NCBI GenBank assembly: GCA_928724745.1
Contig: CAKMXJ010000023.1
Location: forward strand, 1-64,000
Direction: 5' to 3'
DNA length: 64,000 bases
From: Anthracocystis setariae
Taxonomy: Eukaryota; Basidiomycota; Ustilaginomycetes; Ustilaginales; Ustilaginaceae
Below the pieces are notes generated by a model. That model saw nothing but the letters and a program-made list of their open reading frames with translations, had not been told where the DNA came from and did not search any database. The number at the start of each line of letters is the position of its first letter. The first letter of the stretch is position 1. The position numbers and the translations under genes were made by a program. Shown here in pieces: positions 20,105 through 31,859 of this stretch.

Positions 20105-21070
20105 TCAGGTGCGCGACTTTCCCTTGCGTTGACCTTTGAAACCCCCCTCGTGAGAACCACCATGCTTCAGCGGCTGTCGTTTACCCTCGACTGGATTGAA
20201 CTGCGCGGATCTGGTGTTGGCACCCCACACCTTCTGCGACCTTTCCTGTGGATGGATCGCATCAGCGCCTGCACCGGGCTGGTTGGCACCATCGGCCATC
20301 TTGTCCACTTCGGGATGCGGGGCCGCCGCCTTTGTGCTTGCGTTCTCAACGCTGGACGACGGGGTGCTGGTTTGGGGAGGAGCGGGCATTTGCGAAGGTG
20401 GTTGCGAGTCGATCGGTGCGTCTGCTGTGGTGTAGCCGGGGTGTTGGTTCAAGCTGCCCTTGGGGGTGGTGGCGGGGGTGGTGCGGTCTGTGTGCGTGGA
20501 CTCTTCAGCCAGGATACCAGCGGTGGTAGAGAAGGATCGCTTGTCACCACCGAATACGGCTTTGGCTGCGTTTTTGGCAATTTGGCCAACTCGATGGTGA
20601 GTGCGAGTCTCGGCAGCTTCCTCTGAGCCGGTGAGATGCTCTCCTTCAGCGTGTTCGCCACGACCGCGATGATCCGCAAATGCTCCTTCGTGGCCTTTGG
20701 GCGATTCAGGCTCGGGACCTCGACGATTATCGATAGGGCGGTTCGGGTAGGCGTCGTTAAAGGCTTTCAACTTTTGCTGGACTCCAGGGTAGTGAGGATC
20801 ATCGCCTGTCACATTTGAGGGAAACGTGAATCATATATGAACTGTTAGCATATTGGCTTTAGGGGAAATCGCCGCCGTGCACGGATGGAATGGTGCATGG
20901 TACTTACGGCCGTCATCAAACTTGGCCTTGTCACCCTTGTGAGCTGTGGGACCTTCCCGCTTGAGCTGTGGGGTAGCATTGAATGCTCGGGTCGAAGTGG
21001 ATAGAGCTCGTCCAAAAGTGGAAGACGACACCAGGGCTGTGCGACGAAGAAGAGATTGTCTGGCAATCAT
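20105..21070 (-). CDS. Predicted mitochondrial protein of unknown function
   Basis: Two exons, 21070-20908 and 20805-20105, are joined through a 102-bp intron (GTAAGT donor, GACAG acceptor). They give 287 residues and read 'KFDDG|RDDPHYPGVQQ' across the junction. The N-terminus 'MIARQSLLRRTALVSSS' is Arg/Ser-rich without acidic residues, as in a mitochondrial presequence. A second Ser/Thr-rich stretch, 'KRSFSTTAGILAEES', lies mid-protein. The rest is hydrophilic, Pro/Gly/His-rich and probably disordered, with a basic tail. I do not recognise a family. The spliced frame and the presequence argue that it is real. It faces SNU13 across a shared 825-bp upstream region. Confidence 0.7.
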
Positions 21071-21570
21071 ATTGAATGTGCTTGGGGGTGCGACAATAAT
21101 GATGATGAGAAGGCAGAAGGGAGTGGATAGTTGAAAGTGGATCTAGGACAAGTCAAGTCCAGCAAGAGTTGCCGAGTAAGTGGGACGCAGCAACATTATT
21201 GCGGTTTGTAAGCACATCTTATGGATGAGGCCACTCGCCGATTCTGTGCGGACGTCCAAGTGGGCCGTCAAGCCATGTCACAGAGTGTGTCAATCGCCGC
21301 TCGCATGATGCAAAAGGGCGTTGAAGCAGAGCTCATGTACGAGCGAGAAGCGGTTGCATCAAGGCATCACACCAGCATCAACGCTGCCCTGTGTGGCTCT
21401 TTGCGCCTCTTCGACCTCCTCCACCTCTCCGCACACATCGCCTATGTCATGGAGCGTCCCGATTGGATTCTCCTGAAAAATCAAATCTCGATTATCTCGG
21501 TCATGAAAATCAAAGAATTTGGGGTCAGCATGACTAATGATCCGCATTCTTGCAACCAAAATCTTGAAAA

Positions 21571-21573
<3 letters not shown>

Positions 21574-21622
<49 letters not shown>
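21574..21622. repeat. Poly-A tract of 49 bases
   Basis: An uninterrupted run of 49 A in the divergent region upstream of SNU13. I found no target duplication or element sequence next to it, so I cannot say whether it marks a retroposed tail. Confidence 0.95.
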
Positions 21623-21625
<3 letters not shown>

Positions 21626-21895
21626 CCAAGTCTTCGGTGGGACTCTGCGCAACACCAACGCTTCTTTTTTGGCCTCTGCAGAGCGGTAGACGATACGCAA
21701 GCTCTATCAATAATGTCAAGATGCCACCGATACGCCTTTCTTTCTTCTCGTCATCACCCTCAACTTCCGTCTTTTGTGCTACTCGCCTACTTCTAGACCC
21801 GTGATCCCTCTTCACACCTGGCGTGAGGTCTCTCTTTCTCCCTCTTTCTCTTTATCACACCGCTGCTCTCACGTATACCATTCCACTTGCAAACC

Positions 21896-22372
21896 ATGTC
21901 GGCCACCAACCCCAAGGCTTTCCCTCTGGCTGATGCCACGCTCACCAACCAGATCCTCGACCTCATCCAGCAGGCTTCGCACTACAAGCAGCTCAAGAAG
22001 GGTGCCAACGAGGCTACCAAAACCCTCAACCGTGGTATTTGCGAGTTCATCGTCATGGCCGCAGACGTCGAGCCCATCGAGATCGTTCTCCACCTTCCCC
22101 TTCTCTGCGAGGACAAGAACGTCCCTTACGTCTTCGTCCCCAGCAAGACTGCTCTCGGCAGGGCCTGTGGTGTCTCGCGTCCCGTAGTCTCTGCTTCGGT
22201 CACCACCAACGAGGCTCGTGAGCTCCAAAGCCAGATCCAAACCGTCAAGCTTGCTGTAAGTTTACTCATTCCCAACGTTTTGTCCTTCGGTTGGAATTCG
22301 CTTGCTGACTTTGTTTCTCCTTCTCTTCACCGTTTTTTTATCATCTTTCAGATTGAGCGCCTCCTCATCTAG
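21896..22372 (+). CDS. SNU13: U4/U6.U5 snRNP and box C/D snoRNP protein Snu13 (15.5K)
   Basis: Binds kink-turns in U4 snRNA and box C/D snoRNAs, so it serves both splicing and rRNA modification in the nucleus and nucleolus. Exons 21896-22255 and 22352-22372, with a 96-bp intron (GTAAGT...TTTCAG), give 126 residues, the usual length. The L7Ae-family RNA-binding segment '[18 protein letters not shown]' and the following '[20 protein letters not shown]' are almost identical to the animal and yeast proteins. The last exon encodes only 'IERLLI' and the stop, so an annotation without splicing would lose the conserved C-terminus. The start at 21896 is the ATG that gives [14 protein letters not shown], matching family N-termini. 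Confidence 0.97.
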   Translation: MSATNPKAFPLADATLTNQILDLIQQASHYKQLKKGANEATKTLNRGICEFIVMAADVEPIEIVLHLPLLCEDKNVPYVFVPSKTALGRACGVSRPVVSASVTTNEARELQSQIQTVKLAVSLLIPNVLSFGWNSLADFVSPSLHRFFIIFQIERLLI

Positions 22373-22570
22373 GCACATCATAGCAACGGTCTCAGGGCGG
22401 CCGGCTGGAACGCTCCTTTTGTTCCTGTTCGTTCGGTTCTCTGTCCTCATCTGTAATATTAGCCTTCTCTCGCATCCACACCATCGACTATGTCTTTCAG
22501 CAAATTTTCTTGCAGGACTTTACATGAACATGAACACGGCGTTTCAATGTTCGTATTCGAGCGACCGACA

Positions 22571-25500
22571 TCATGCGGACCTTCGCTCTTCGTAGGTGGC
22601 TTCGATCTCGCTCGTTGCATGCAGCTGCAACAGTGACAGCTTCTCAACGAGCGGCTGATCATTCTGGCTTGCCGCCATTTCTTCGTCCTGAAACTCGTCG
22701 TCCGACTGCGCCTTCAAAAGACGGCGTACATCACGCACCAGCTTGCGCAGTACCCTCCTCCTCTCCTTCGTATCGCTATCGAGCACCGTGGCCGTACTGA
22801 CATGTTCGCAACGCTCGACTGCTGCCACGTGTCGAGCTTGTTGTAGGAAGCCGATGCTGAAGCAGCCCATCATCTTGGCCACCTGCAAGCTGTAATGGGT
22901 GTTGAGTCCTGGACCGAGTTGAAGCCTGTGGTGGAACACAAGACCGACATCCTCATCCTGTTGCCTTGTGCTCACCTGTAGATGCTGGCAGACGACGCCT
23001 TCTTTGCCATCCAATCCATCGACAAGTTCGCCAAAGTGAGTGGCGAAGAAAACCGTACTTCTCTTCTCATTGATCATTTCTTCGATGATTGCGGTTGCAA
23101 TCGCACATCCTTCCTCCGGGCTAGTACCACGGCCCATCTCGTCAAGGATGATGAGCGACTTGGGCGTAGCCACACTCAGGATGAAGGCAGAGGTACGCAT
23201 CTCGGATGCAAAGGTCGAAAGGTTTTGTGTCGCGTCGTCTTCGTGCGTCAATAGGCTTAGAAGAGCATCGGGAATCGGCAGAGTAGCTCTGGTAGCGGGC
23301 ACCCAGCAGCCTATGCCGGCGAGAACGGTGATCAGGGCAATTTGGCGTAGAAGGGTGCTTTTGCCGGCCATGTTTGGTCCGGTGATCAGACAGACCCGTT
23401 CGCCCGCAGCCAAGTAGATGTCATTGGGCACAAATGCTTGTCGACGTCGGGAGATCGTGCTGGGCGGCCCATGATTTGGCACGTCGGCGCGATCAAGGAT
23501 GGGATGACGTGCATTGCGAATGTCCAGCGTCGGTCCGAACGCAGGCCGAACATAGTTGTTGGCGATCGAGACGTGGGCAAAGCTCACTACCATGTCCAGC
23601 AGTGAAAGCGCCTCAGAGACCTGTTCATTCCGAAGATATCATCATCAGTATTGAGCTTTCTGAAAGGGAAGAGATAGAAAGCGAAATTGGTCAATGTACT
23701 CACGTTGTACAGAGACGCCACTTTGTCAATGATCTCTTCGATCAGTTCGTTGATGATGTTCTCCGACATTTTGCAGACCTCACTCATTGATTCCGCAAGT
23801 CGAGCATTGATCTTTTTCTGTGAAAGACAACGAGAATAGAGCTGTATCAGTACTGTCACATGTTGCTCGATTGAGCCGCTTCACTTACAAGAGCCAGTGT
23901 CATCATCGTGACGCCCTTGCCGCTCCTTGCACGGCTTATATTGGTGTAACGTTCCGCTAGAGCGTGCATCTGGCTGCTCTCGCACTTGGTCTGGAACTGT
24001 GGATGTCCAAATTGATCAGATGTTTTGCCATCCCCTTGACCCTCCATGGCATTCTCAACGACGTACCAAGAAGCCGTTCTGAACCATCTTGAGAGTGACA
24101 TCTAGGCCCGTCTCGCCTGTGCAAAGTCGATTCTGACTGTCAGGACGATTTGGTCTCTTCTTGTCGTCTGACCTTCTGCTTCACAGGACTTACGCTTCTC
24201 TCGCTCGCAAAGTTCTGAAATGTCGCTATCGGCGAGATAGCAACGAGCAAAATGACAGTCTCAGCATCGAGCACATCTACCATCGGGAGAGAAACTTGGC
24301 GCCGGGACTGCTCAGAAAGACTTACCTCAGGTTTTCTCTGTACGTTGCCCTGGCAACATCGAGCAAAGGGCTCCTCTCCGCTCTCACCGCGTACTTTTGT
24401 AAACCGATGCTGAACGGTCAACATCAAGCTCGACACTGTCGCATTGCCGAGATGCTCCGACGAACACGTACCATCTTGGCATTGCGGCTGCTGAGGCCAC
24501 CTTTTGCGTGTATGATATCCTCATCGATAGTGTTCTGGATCGCTTCACCGATCGCTTCTATGTTGTCTGCATCCAGATGCTGATGACCATGTCCAGATAT
24601 AGCTGCGATCAGCACCTGAGCTAAAGTAAGAGGACGAATGCATCGACACCCACTCTCTGAATGGACCGTAACAACCCACTTGACGAATTCTGTAGGGCAG
24701 CTCGAGCTAGTAGTCGATACGAATCCTAGCAGGATCAGTCACTTTGGGCTGCCTCTGCTCGCGATGTGCGACTAGAAGTAGACGCTTACCCGGTGATAAG
24801 GACCGAAGCAGGGTTCGAAGACTGAGAATGCTGCTGATCTTCCTTTCAGTCACCAACCTTGCGTTGGTAGAGTGTCGCTCTTTGTATGAAAGCTCATGGA
24901 TCAGCTTGTCGAGGTCAATAGAGCCGTCCTGGAGTGGCTTGAGACTCTCCCGGATGGCATAGAAGCGTTCCTGGATCGATGATTCGAGGTCATCCCGATT
25001 GTCAGCGGGGCGAAAAGATGTTCTCGCTGAAGGAGAGCCCTGAAACTGATGCACTCACTTCGTTTCGGATGCACTCGGCCACGGCATCCTGTCTAGCAGC
25101 GATGGTGTCCAGGTCTGTGACAGAGAGAGCAGAGATGAAGGTCAGAAAGAGCTGGATTGCATGCCGTTGTCGCTCACAGGTGCTCACCTGCGAGTGGCTG
25201 CAAAATATTCATCTTAAGCAGGCGCCTTCCCATCGGCGTTGCGCAGCGGTCCAAGAGACCTGCAGGAGCAGAAAGTGAGCAGCCAGTGTCAGGCATCTGT
25301 CCAACATTGACTTGGTGCTTCACAGGATAGCCACTAGCCACTAACCATAGAGGCTATCCTTTGACCTTGTATCAACCAGATTGCGAACCAGCTCCAGGTC
25401 ATGTGCGGTGTTGCTGTTGATCAGAATCGTGCCTGTTGTTTACAGAAGAAATTTAGCCTGCAAGCAATGACCAAAAAGGTATTTGGCTGACAGCAACTTT

Positions 25501-27097
25501 CCTTCGGGCACGACGAAGCGGATGCGCAACGATTTCGGAGTAAAAACTCGATTAAAGGTCTCCGTGAAGAAGCTGCAACAAGTCCACGATCAATGAAAAG
25601 GAGGCCGTATCAACAAAGCTGGATCTCGTGCAAAGACGAAGAAGCCCCTATTTGCTGAAACTTACTCGAAAAGACCAGCGACTGCAGAGAGAAGGTAGAA
25701 TTTTTCGGCTACAGCGACTAGAATTGCAGCCCGGGTAGATGCTTTTGCGTTCAAATCGAGAGAGTACGATCCCGTCTGAGGACGCGAGGAAGCTGGCCGT
25801 TCTGATAGGTGACTGCGAGCTTGAGAGGGATCCGCTGAGATGCCTTGCTCTGTGTCCTTGATCTCGTCAAGATCGTCAACCAAGAGACGGTCAAGGTAGC
25901 GAGCTCCTGATGAGATAAAGATTTGGACATGCTCCGAAGGCAGCATCAGCTATTCTGCAACGATTCCTGGTGCAGCGAAATTAAGTTTGCCCAGCTCATG
26001 CTTCACTGTCACGGACAGAGCGCCACTCCTCAATCTTACAACGGGAGGAGCAAAATTTGCTCACCTTCTTGATAGTTCCAGTGTTTGCGATGGAACGGCG
26101 ACGTCTTGATCTGAAACATCTCTTCGATGCATCGGATGAGGATTGAAGCTTGGTTCCTTTGCGGATTGTTGGCTTCAGTGTCATGGCTTGATTCAGATCG
26201 TTCTTGGTTGTAGATCCTAGCACGCTTGCTGGCATGCGAAGTGGAGCTTGGCAAAGTGCTGTTCCTGCCCAAGCTTCCAGAAGCAGGAACAAGCACGATA
26301 CTCGGAGGGTACAAGGATAGGTGGTGTATAGCTCGAACATAGGTTGGCGTGTCGGCGAATTGGGTGATGACGCAAAGACCTTTTCACCGTTGGGCAGGTC
26401 AGAAAAAAGTAAAAGATGGGATCAGCATCTGCATCTCACACAGCAGTGCCGATACATCTAGGATATGTCGACACACGTAGCAAGATCGACAAAAGACGCA
26501 GAGCCAAAGCCAAATTATCGACGTACCCGTGTCTCGCTCTATCGAAGCGATGCCAACCTCGCGACCAGTACCTCTATTCTCGAGGATGGCGCAAACGTAG
26601 CTGCCGACGGAGCCATCAGCTGTCATGAGTCTGCTACGGTGGTAGGAAGATGCAGTAAATGGACGGAGCTGGTCTTCGGTCTGTGCGGTTGCCGGACGTC
26701 CAACCTTGATGAAAGGAGGAGCCGCTAGGTGCTGAGTTTGCGAGCTTTCCAGAAGCGCTTTTGGATCAGGACCATCCTTGGGCAGCCAGTCGAGGGAAGG
26801 GGCCGCCGAGTCGCGGCTTTCAGACCTAAAGAGAGGCGGCGAGATTTCAACCTGAGGCGTGAAGAGGCGGGCGATCGATGTTGAAGCATTCAGGCGTTGC
26901 GATGGAACTTGAAGCTGTTGCTGCGGATGGCCCTGAACTGATTGACCCCGATGAGCAGGTGAAATACCAGGAATGCGGAAGCTAGACGCGGAAGAAGCAA
27001 CAGACCCAGCTGAAGGAGGACGACTCGTTGCCAGATCGTCGTATTCCTGCGGCTGATCGCGCGGGAGAGACCAGACCGGTCCTCCTTTTGGATGCAT
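22571..27097 (-). CDS. MSH4: MutS homolog 4, meiotic crossover factor
   Basis: MutS-family protein, by family a partner of Msh5 in stabilising meiotic crossover intermediates. Many short exons on the minus strand. Exons I can fix: 27097-26527; 26379-26065; one starting at 26005; 23996-23889; 23817-23704; and the last, 23621-22571. The N-terminal 150 residues are Ser/Pro-rich. Then come the domain II block 'SYVCAILENRG' and 'ITQFADTPTYVRAIHHLSLY', the lever region 'FTPKSLRIRF', and 'CATPMGRRLLKMNILQPL'. The ATPase has Walker A 'GPNMAGKST', Walker B 'LIILDEMGRGTSPEEG' and 'FFATHFGEL'. The DEMGRGT form and domain II favour MSH4 over MSH5 or MSH2. An in-frame TAG at 25950-25952 is unresolved, and the splice sites around 25470-25560 are uncertain. 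Confidence 0.85.
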
Positions 27098-27358
27098 TTT
27101 CTGGACTGATGGTAACGTCCGTGGATATTCGATGGGATGAAGGGATTGGGAGGGTTCGATGGACGAATCCTTGCCCTTATTTTATGATTTCGAGCTCGCC
27201 GGCACGTCCGAAGAATTCGACAAGGCGATCAGACTGATGACACAATTGAACTCAGCATCGGAGGGCCCGACCGTCGTTAGTGGGTTGGAATGCAGCGAAG
27301 AGTGTGATTGCAATGATATGGCATAAGAAATGGGTATGTTCAAGGTGAATGAGTTTGC

Positions 27359-28696
27359 TCAAACTCGAAAGACCAGCGCGACACCCTCATCACCTGCGCC
27401 GATGAGTTTCCAGCCCTTTGAGTTGCTCGCATCAGCATAGGCACCAATTCCTCCGGTTTCGGCTCCTTGCGTGAAGCCGTCATCCTTACCGACTGCCAGC
27501 GCCAGCACACCATCTGTGAAGCCCTGCTGTGTTGCAATGCAGCCGCCTGTCCTGGCGTCCCAGGTCTTGATGGTATGGTCTGCTGATGAAGTCGAGAACA
27601 GCGTGGTTCCGGGATGAAGAGCAATGCTTGTGATAGCAGCATCGTGCATGACTTCACAACGCATCTTGGCCAGAGAAAGATCCCAAACGATGGCTTTGCC
27701 TTCGGTCGAAGCGGTGATGACGTGGCCGGTGCGGTTGCCACCTCCAACATCGACAAACTGAATGCCCTCAATCGACTCGCCCTCGGCATGACCGGTGAGC
27801 GAGGCAACGACGGAAGCAGCCCCACCGTTGTCGAGAGCACCGATGTTGATGACGCGAACATCTCCGGCAGCGCCTCCAACCACCACAACTCTGGCGTCGG
27901 GCGAGACAGCTAGCTGGGTCAATCCTCCGTCGAGATGAGTGTTCACCTTCGAGATAATCTCGGCACTTCTCGGATCCCAGATGATGAGTGTACCGTCTTC
28001 AGATCCTGTCACAAGTCTCTTTCCATCCGGAGTGAAACTTCCGCAAGAGACAGCGTCGCTGTGGCCGGAGAAGACATTCATGACGTTGCCGCTCGGCAGC
28101 TGCCACATCCATACGGTGGAGTCGGCGCCTCCGGCTGCCAGAACGCTACCCTTGGGATGCCAGTCGATCCATACGACCTCATCGGGCCCCTCGAGGCTGG
28201 TGAGAAACTCCCACGACTTGAAGTCTTCGCTCCTCTTTCGCCAAACGCGAACCTTTCCATCCATGCCACCGGTAGCGGCGAGATCGCCAGCAGCGTTGAA
28301 GAGGGCCGAGGTGACGCTGTCCGTGTGTCCTCCAAGACGTACGACTTCGGATCCATCCTGCGTATTCCAAATCCAACCGCCATCGTCTTCACCTCCGCTG
28401 AGCGCCAGCGGTGGGTTAGGGAAAGAAGGATGCAACGAGACCGAGAAGACAGACTTGCGGTGCGAATAGAAGGCGGCTATCGAGTTGTCGACAAACTCCT
28501 CTTGGCCAGGCCCAGTTGCTTCGCTGTCCTGAGGACCAGCCTCATCGTCGCTGTCGTCGTCCATGGGGACATCGCCCTCCTCGTCCTGCTCGGGGACGAC
28601 CTCCTGAATGTCATCGTGGGCGAGGTCAGCGCCATAGTCCTCGTCATGGTCATCGGTGACGTGCTGCAGATCTTCGTGAGGTTGTGTCGAGCTCAT
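27359..28696 (-). CDS. SQT1: WD40 protein of the Sqt1/AAMP family
   Basis: A single-exon ORF of 445 residues. An acidic N-terminal 75 residues ('DVPMDDDSDDEAGPQ') precedes about seven WD40 repeats. Clear repeat ends include 'DGGWIWNTQDG', 'DGKVRVWRK', 'DSTVWMWQLPSG', 'DGTLIIWDPRS' and 'DHTIKTWDART'. Length, acidic leader and the 'SHRKSVFSVSLHP' opening fit Sqt1/AAMP. In yeast, Sqt1 is a dedicated chaperone that captures nascent ribosomal protein uL16 (Rpl10) for late 60S assembly. That role is inferred from the family. The stop codon is 262 bp from the MSH4 start on the same strand, so the two genes are tandem but not overlapping. Confidence 0.85.
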   Translation of the reverse strand: MSSTQPHEDLQHVTDDHDEDYGADLAHDDIQEVVPEQDEEGDVPMDDDSDDEAGPQDSEATGPGQEEFVDNSIAAFYSHRKSVFSVSLHPSFPNPPLALSGGEDDGGWIWNTQDGSEVVRLGGHTDSVTSALFNAAGDLAATGGMDGKVRVWRKRSEDFKSWEFLTSLEGPDEVVWIDWHPKGSVLAAGGADSTVWMWQLPSGNVMNVFSGHSDAVSCGSFTPDGKRLVTGSEDGTLIIWDPRSAEIISKVNTHLDGGLTQLAVSPDARVVVVGGAAGDVRVINIGALDNGGAASVVASLTGHAEGESIEGIQFVDVGGGNRTGHVITASTEGKAIVWDLSLAKMRCEVMHDAAITSIALHPGTTLFSTSSADHTIKTWDARTGGCIATQQGFTDGVLALAVGKDDGFTQGAETGGIGAYADASNSKGWKLIGAGDEGVALVFRV

Positions 28697-29234
28697 CCTG
28701 ATGTTATGGAGCAGTAGAAGTGATTTTTGGTGCTACACGCTGTGGTTGGAAGAGGTGTTTGTGAGGATTGCAGCTTTTGTATCTACTAGCATGGCAGCTG
28801 AGCATCAGGAAGAAGAACTCACTGCTGAGCATCACCGGCGTTAAGCAAAAACTCCACACAAATTTCTTCCTGCTGATGAGCTCCGACAAAAAAAGGAGCA
28901 GTTAAAATTGTGCTCAGCGCAGTCGATGCGATTTTATTTTTCAAACTCGAAATTGTGCGGTCGAAGTTTCCAAACATTTCACTGCGAGGCTGTATGCTCC
29001 AAGCTGCACGCTGCATGCTGCAGCTAATGCATCGGTGTAAAGTTGATCGCTGAGCTGCTCACAGTGGCAACGTAGCTGAAATAGGATCGGCTCAGCTTCA
29101 GCTTTGGATCGCAGAAGGGATATAGTGTTGTGAACGATCGAAGTGCAGGTGTACGTAGCAGAAGGGGTGACGAAATTCACTACTGTATTGTAGCACATCG
29201 AGCTGAACTAGGACGCCCTGAGAACCGCCGTAGT
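28697..29234. other. Spacer between two minus-strand genes
   Basis: It holds the SQT1 upstream region and the arrestin 3' region. I see no gene, RNA or notable repeat. Confidence 0.6.
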
Positions 29235-31859
29235 TCAGGACAGCTGGGAATAGTACGATGGAGGGTACGGCGAGGTCCCGTAAGCAGGAGGATGGTAGTC
29301 AGAGCTCTGGATATTTGAGTTTTCGTGTACGGGCGCTTCAATATCATGATGTCCCTGATGATGATCCACTCTCTGGACCGCAGGAGTATTAGCTGGATTG
29401 GCGCTGCGGGGCATGCTGATGACCGTCCTCGTTGACTGCTGTTGCGTGGCGTGATCGAAGGAGGAGAGTGTGGTATCCCCGTGAATCGAGCCGTCCGCAT
29501 ATGGCGGCGGCTCAAACGTTGTTTGACCTCGAGCGGACCTATGCAATTGATGCGGCAATCCACAAGAGTCTGCAGACATGGCGTCTTCATAGGACGGATG
29601 CGTCTCGGTTTCTTGCCGCATTGTTGTCGCAGATGAGGAAGGCAGCGATAGGTCGAGATACGACGGACGGTCTTCCGATGGACTATGCGGGGGCGGGAGG
29701 GGAAACAGAAGATTCTGTGGGGGATTCGCACTTGCAGGGTCAAACTCGGTCCGATGACGCGGCATGTGCATGTCGCTAAGGCCAGACTCTGCGCTAGAAC
29801 CATGACTCTCGGAGACAGCAGCTACGGGGCGATGCAGGATGGGTGAGATAGGCGGTGGGGGCTCTTCGGACGACGAGGACATGCCTGGCGCGTCGTTCGT
29901 TGCGATCGGAAGGTATGTGTAGTGCAAGGTTGCATCGCTCCGCCGCGAAGGCAGTGCATCGATCGGAGGTGGAGGAAGCAAGATGTCTTCAGACGAGTCG
30001 TGAACATCAGGGTATGGGTCGGCGGGATGACGATGCGGAAGGCGAGGTACGGCTAGGCCGACGCCCTCGACTTCGACCTCGACCTGGAGATCGTTGCGAC
30101 TCTCGAGCAGCGATGGTGGCGGACCATCGTCGTGGGCAGAGGGTTCCGACTCTTCAAGGAATAGACGCAATTGTTCCAGGCGCTCAGCATGATCCGTTGT
30201 TGGCACTGAGCTGCTTCCTGCTACGTCGATGTCGTCGGCGGCGTCGATGACGCCGTCAAAGCTACGTCCAACATCTTCGTAGCCGTCGTACTCATCTTCC
30301 ATGCCAAAGTCAAGCAGATCAGATGCATTGTCGACCGATTGCGAGCTAGATGCGCCGATGGTGTCTGGATCATCGGCAAGCATGCGTGCTTTCTCGGACC
30401 GCTTCAATCTTTCCTTTTCTGACAGACTATCGAAGTTGGCAACTGGATCGAAGTGCAGGTCTTCCAAAGCACCAGCGGCGCCAGGAAGGATCCTGACTGA
30501 CCGACGGAAGACGATATCACGTCGCTCAGCACGACCACCTTGTATGCCGATTTTGATGCGAACTTCGAAGCTGACTCTGTGCATGAGTGTCTCTTGACTG
30601 ATGCTTTCGCAGCCTCCTCCTCCGCCTCGACCGAAGACAGGACCTGAAGCGAGTGCATCGTGATCGGGATGAGGATGCGGCATGTTAGCGCGGTCAAAGG
30701 GTGGATGTAAGGTGAGGCGCAGGAGGACGGGTCGTTGCGAATGAAACCGGCAAAGCTTGCCACTGTGAGCCAGCAGAGCTTCGTGAGCATTTGGTTGGGA
30801 TGCGGAAGATGAAGCTTGAGCACTGTTGCCAAGCGACTTGGGGTGCTTGATATGAATGATGCGTACAAGATCAGCCTCAACAGCACGGAGTTTGAGCCCC
30901 TTTTCTGATACGGCGGTAGGGTCCGGTGGTGGGATGCGAATGCGGATGTCGATGGGCTCGGCTCGTCGGAAGATGGTGCGGTTGATCTGGGCATACACTA
31001 ATGTTGGCGCTTGTTCGATCCAATTGAATGGCTGCAGTTTGTGTTCTTGGTCAGAAAGCGCTGAACCGTCAATGTCTACAAGCTCGATCTGGTTCAGAGG
31101 ACCGGGCCGAGTGTAGCGCGCTAGATGGACTGGCACGGACTTGACGGCATTGGGTGATCTGGCAGTGTCTTGACTGGAGAGGATGGCAGTGATGGTATAG
31201 GTGAGAGAGCTGTGGCGGAGATGGATGCAGTGTGGTAGATCTTCTGTGAGCGGAAAGGAGAAGGGCATGACCGAAGGGATCGTAGGCTGACCAGCGCTAG
31301 ATGAGGTTGGCTCGATCCCGGCATCCCAAAGCACAAGTTCGTGCGAAAAGAGCTCGACAGCGTTCGGCGAGGGTGATGAGTCCGTAGTCTGCTGCTGTAA
31401 GATTGATACCTGCTCTTCTGCGTGTAATCGTACGATGCAGCGTGTGTATCTGCCTTTGCTCTTAGTTTCGGCATCGAGTTTGACAAGAACGTCGCCCTTG
31501 AGCCACGCTTGAAAGCCTTTAAGACCGAGGTAGCCAACCTGGAAGGAGGTGGAATCGGTGCGTGGTGCGATGTCGAAGAAGCTATCAGAGCCAGGCGTAA
31601 AGGTTACAGAAGCTGATCTTAAGGAAGAAGAGCACTGCGTTGGCGCTGCGGGCAAGGCGCTCGAACTGGCCTCGTTGTAAGAGGGCAGTGCGATCTGGGA
31701 CAAAGAGGCTGAATGCATATCAGAAGAAGAAGAAGAAGCTGCTGCTGCTGCCACTGTCGTTTGATTTGGCGAGAGTGCCCCTTGAGTTGCCACATGCTCG
31801 GTATACGACATTGACGCCAGAATGCCGCTGGAAGGTGTTGGTGCTTGCGCAACCAGCAA
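29235..31859 (-). CDS. Alpha-arrestin (ART-type ubiquitin ligase adaptor)
   Basis: A single ORF of 874 residues. After a Ser/Ala-rich leader, an arrestin N-terminal domain begins near residue 95 ('GFQAWLKGDVLVKLDAETK') and includes 'LVLWDAG' and 'MPFSFPLTEDLPHCIHLR'. An arrestin C-terminal domain follows ('RRAEPIDIRIRIPPPDP' onward, to about 470). The C-terminal 400 residues are disordered and carry PY motifs PPPY (784), PPAY (857) and PPSY (866), plus an N-terminal LPSY. Proteins with this layout bind WW domains of the Nedd4/Rsp5 ligase and direct ubiquitination and endocytosis of plasma-membrane transporters. The cargo cannot be told. The Met 16 codons downstream (MSYTEH) is an alternative start. 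Confidence 0.88.
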   Translation of the reverse strand: MLVAQAPTPSSGILASMSYTEHVATQGALSPNQTTVAAAAASSSSSDMHSASLSQIALPSYNEASSSALPAAPTQCSSSLRSASVTFTPGSDSFFDIAPRTDSTSFQVGYLGLKGFQAWLKGDVLVKLDAETKSKGRYTRCIVRLHAEEQVSILQQQTTDSSPSPNAVELFSHELVLWDAGIEPTSSSAGQPTIPSVMPFSFPLTEDLPHCIHLRHSSLTYTITAILSSQDTARSPNAVKSVPVHLARYTRPGPLNQIELVDIDGSALSDQEHKLQPFNWIEQAPTLVYAQINRTIFRRAEPIDIRIRIPPPDPTAVSEKGLKLRAVEADLVRIIHIKHPKSLGNSAQASSSASQPNAHEALLAHSGKLCRFHSQRPVLLRLTLHPPFDRANMPHPHPDHDALASGPVFGRGGGGGCESISQETLMHRVSFEVRIKIGIQGGRAERRDIVFRRSVRILPGAAGALEDLHFDPVANFDSLSEKERLKRSEKARMLADDPDTIGASSSQSVDNASDLLDFGMEDEYDGYEDVGRSFDGVIDAADDIDVAGSSSVPTTDHAERLEQLRLFLEESEPSAHDDGPPPSLLESRNDLQVEVEVEGVGLAVPRLPHRHPADPYPDVHDSSEDILLPPPPIDALPSRRSDATLHYTYLPIATNDAPGMSSSSEEPPPPISPILHRPVAAVSESHGSSAESGLSDMHMPRHRTEFDPASANPPQNLLFPLPPPHSPSEDRPSYLDLSLPSSSATTMRQETETHPSYEDAMSADSCGLPHQLHRSARGQTTFEPPPYADGSIHGDTTLSSFDHATQQQSTRTVISMPRSANPANTPAVQRVDHHQGHHDIEAPVHENSNIQSSDYHPPAYGTSPYPPSYYSQLS

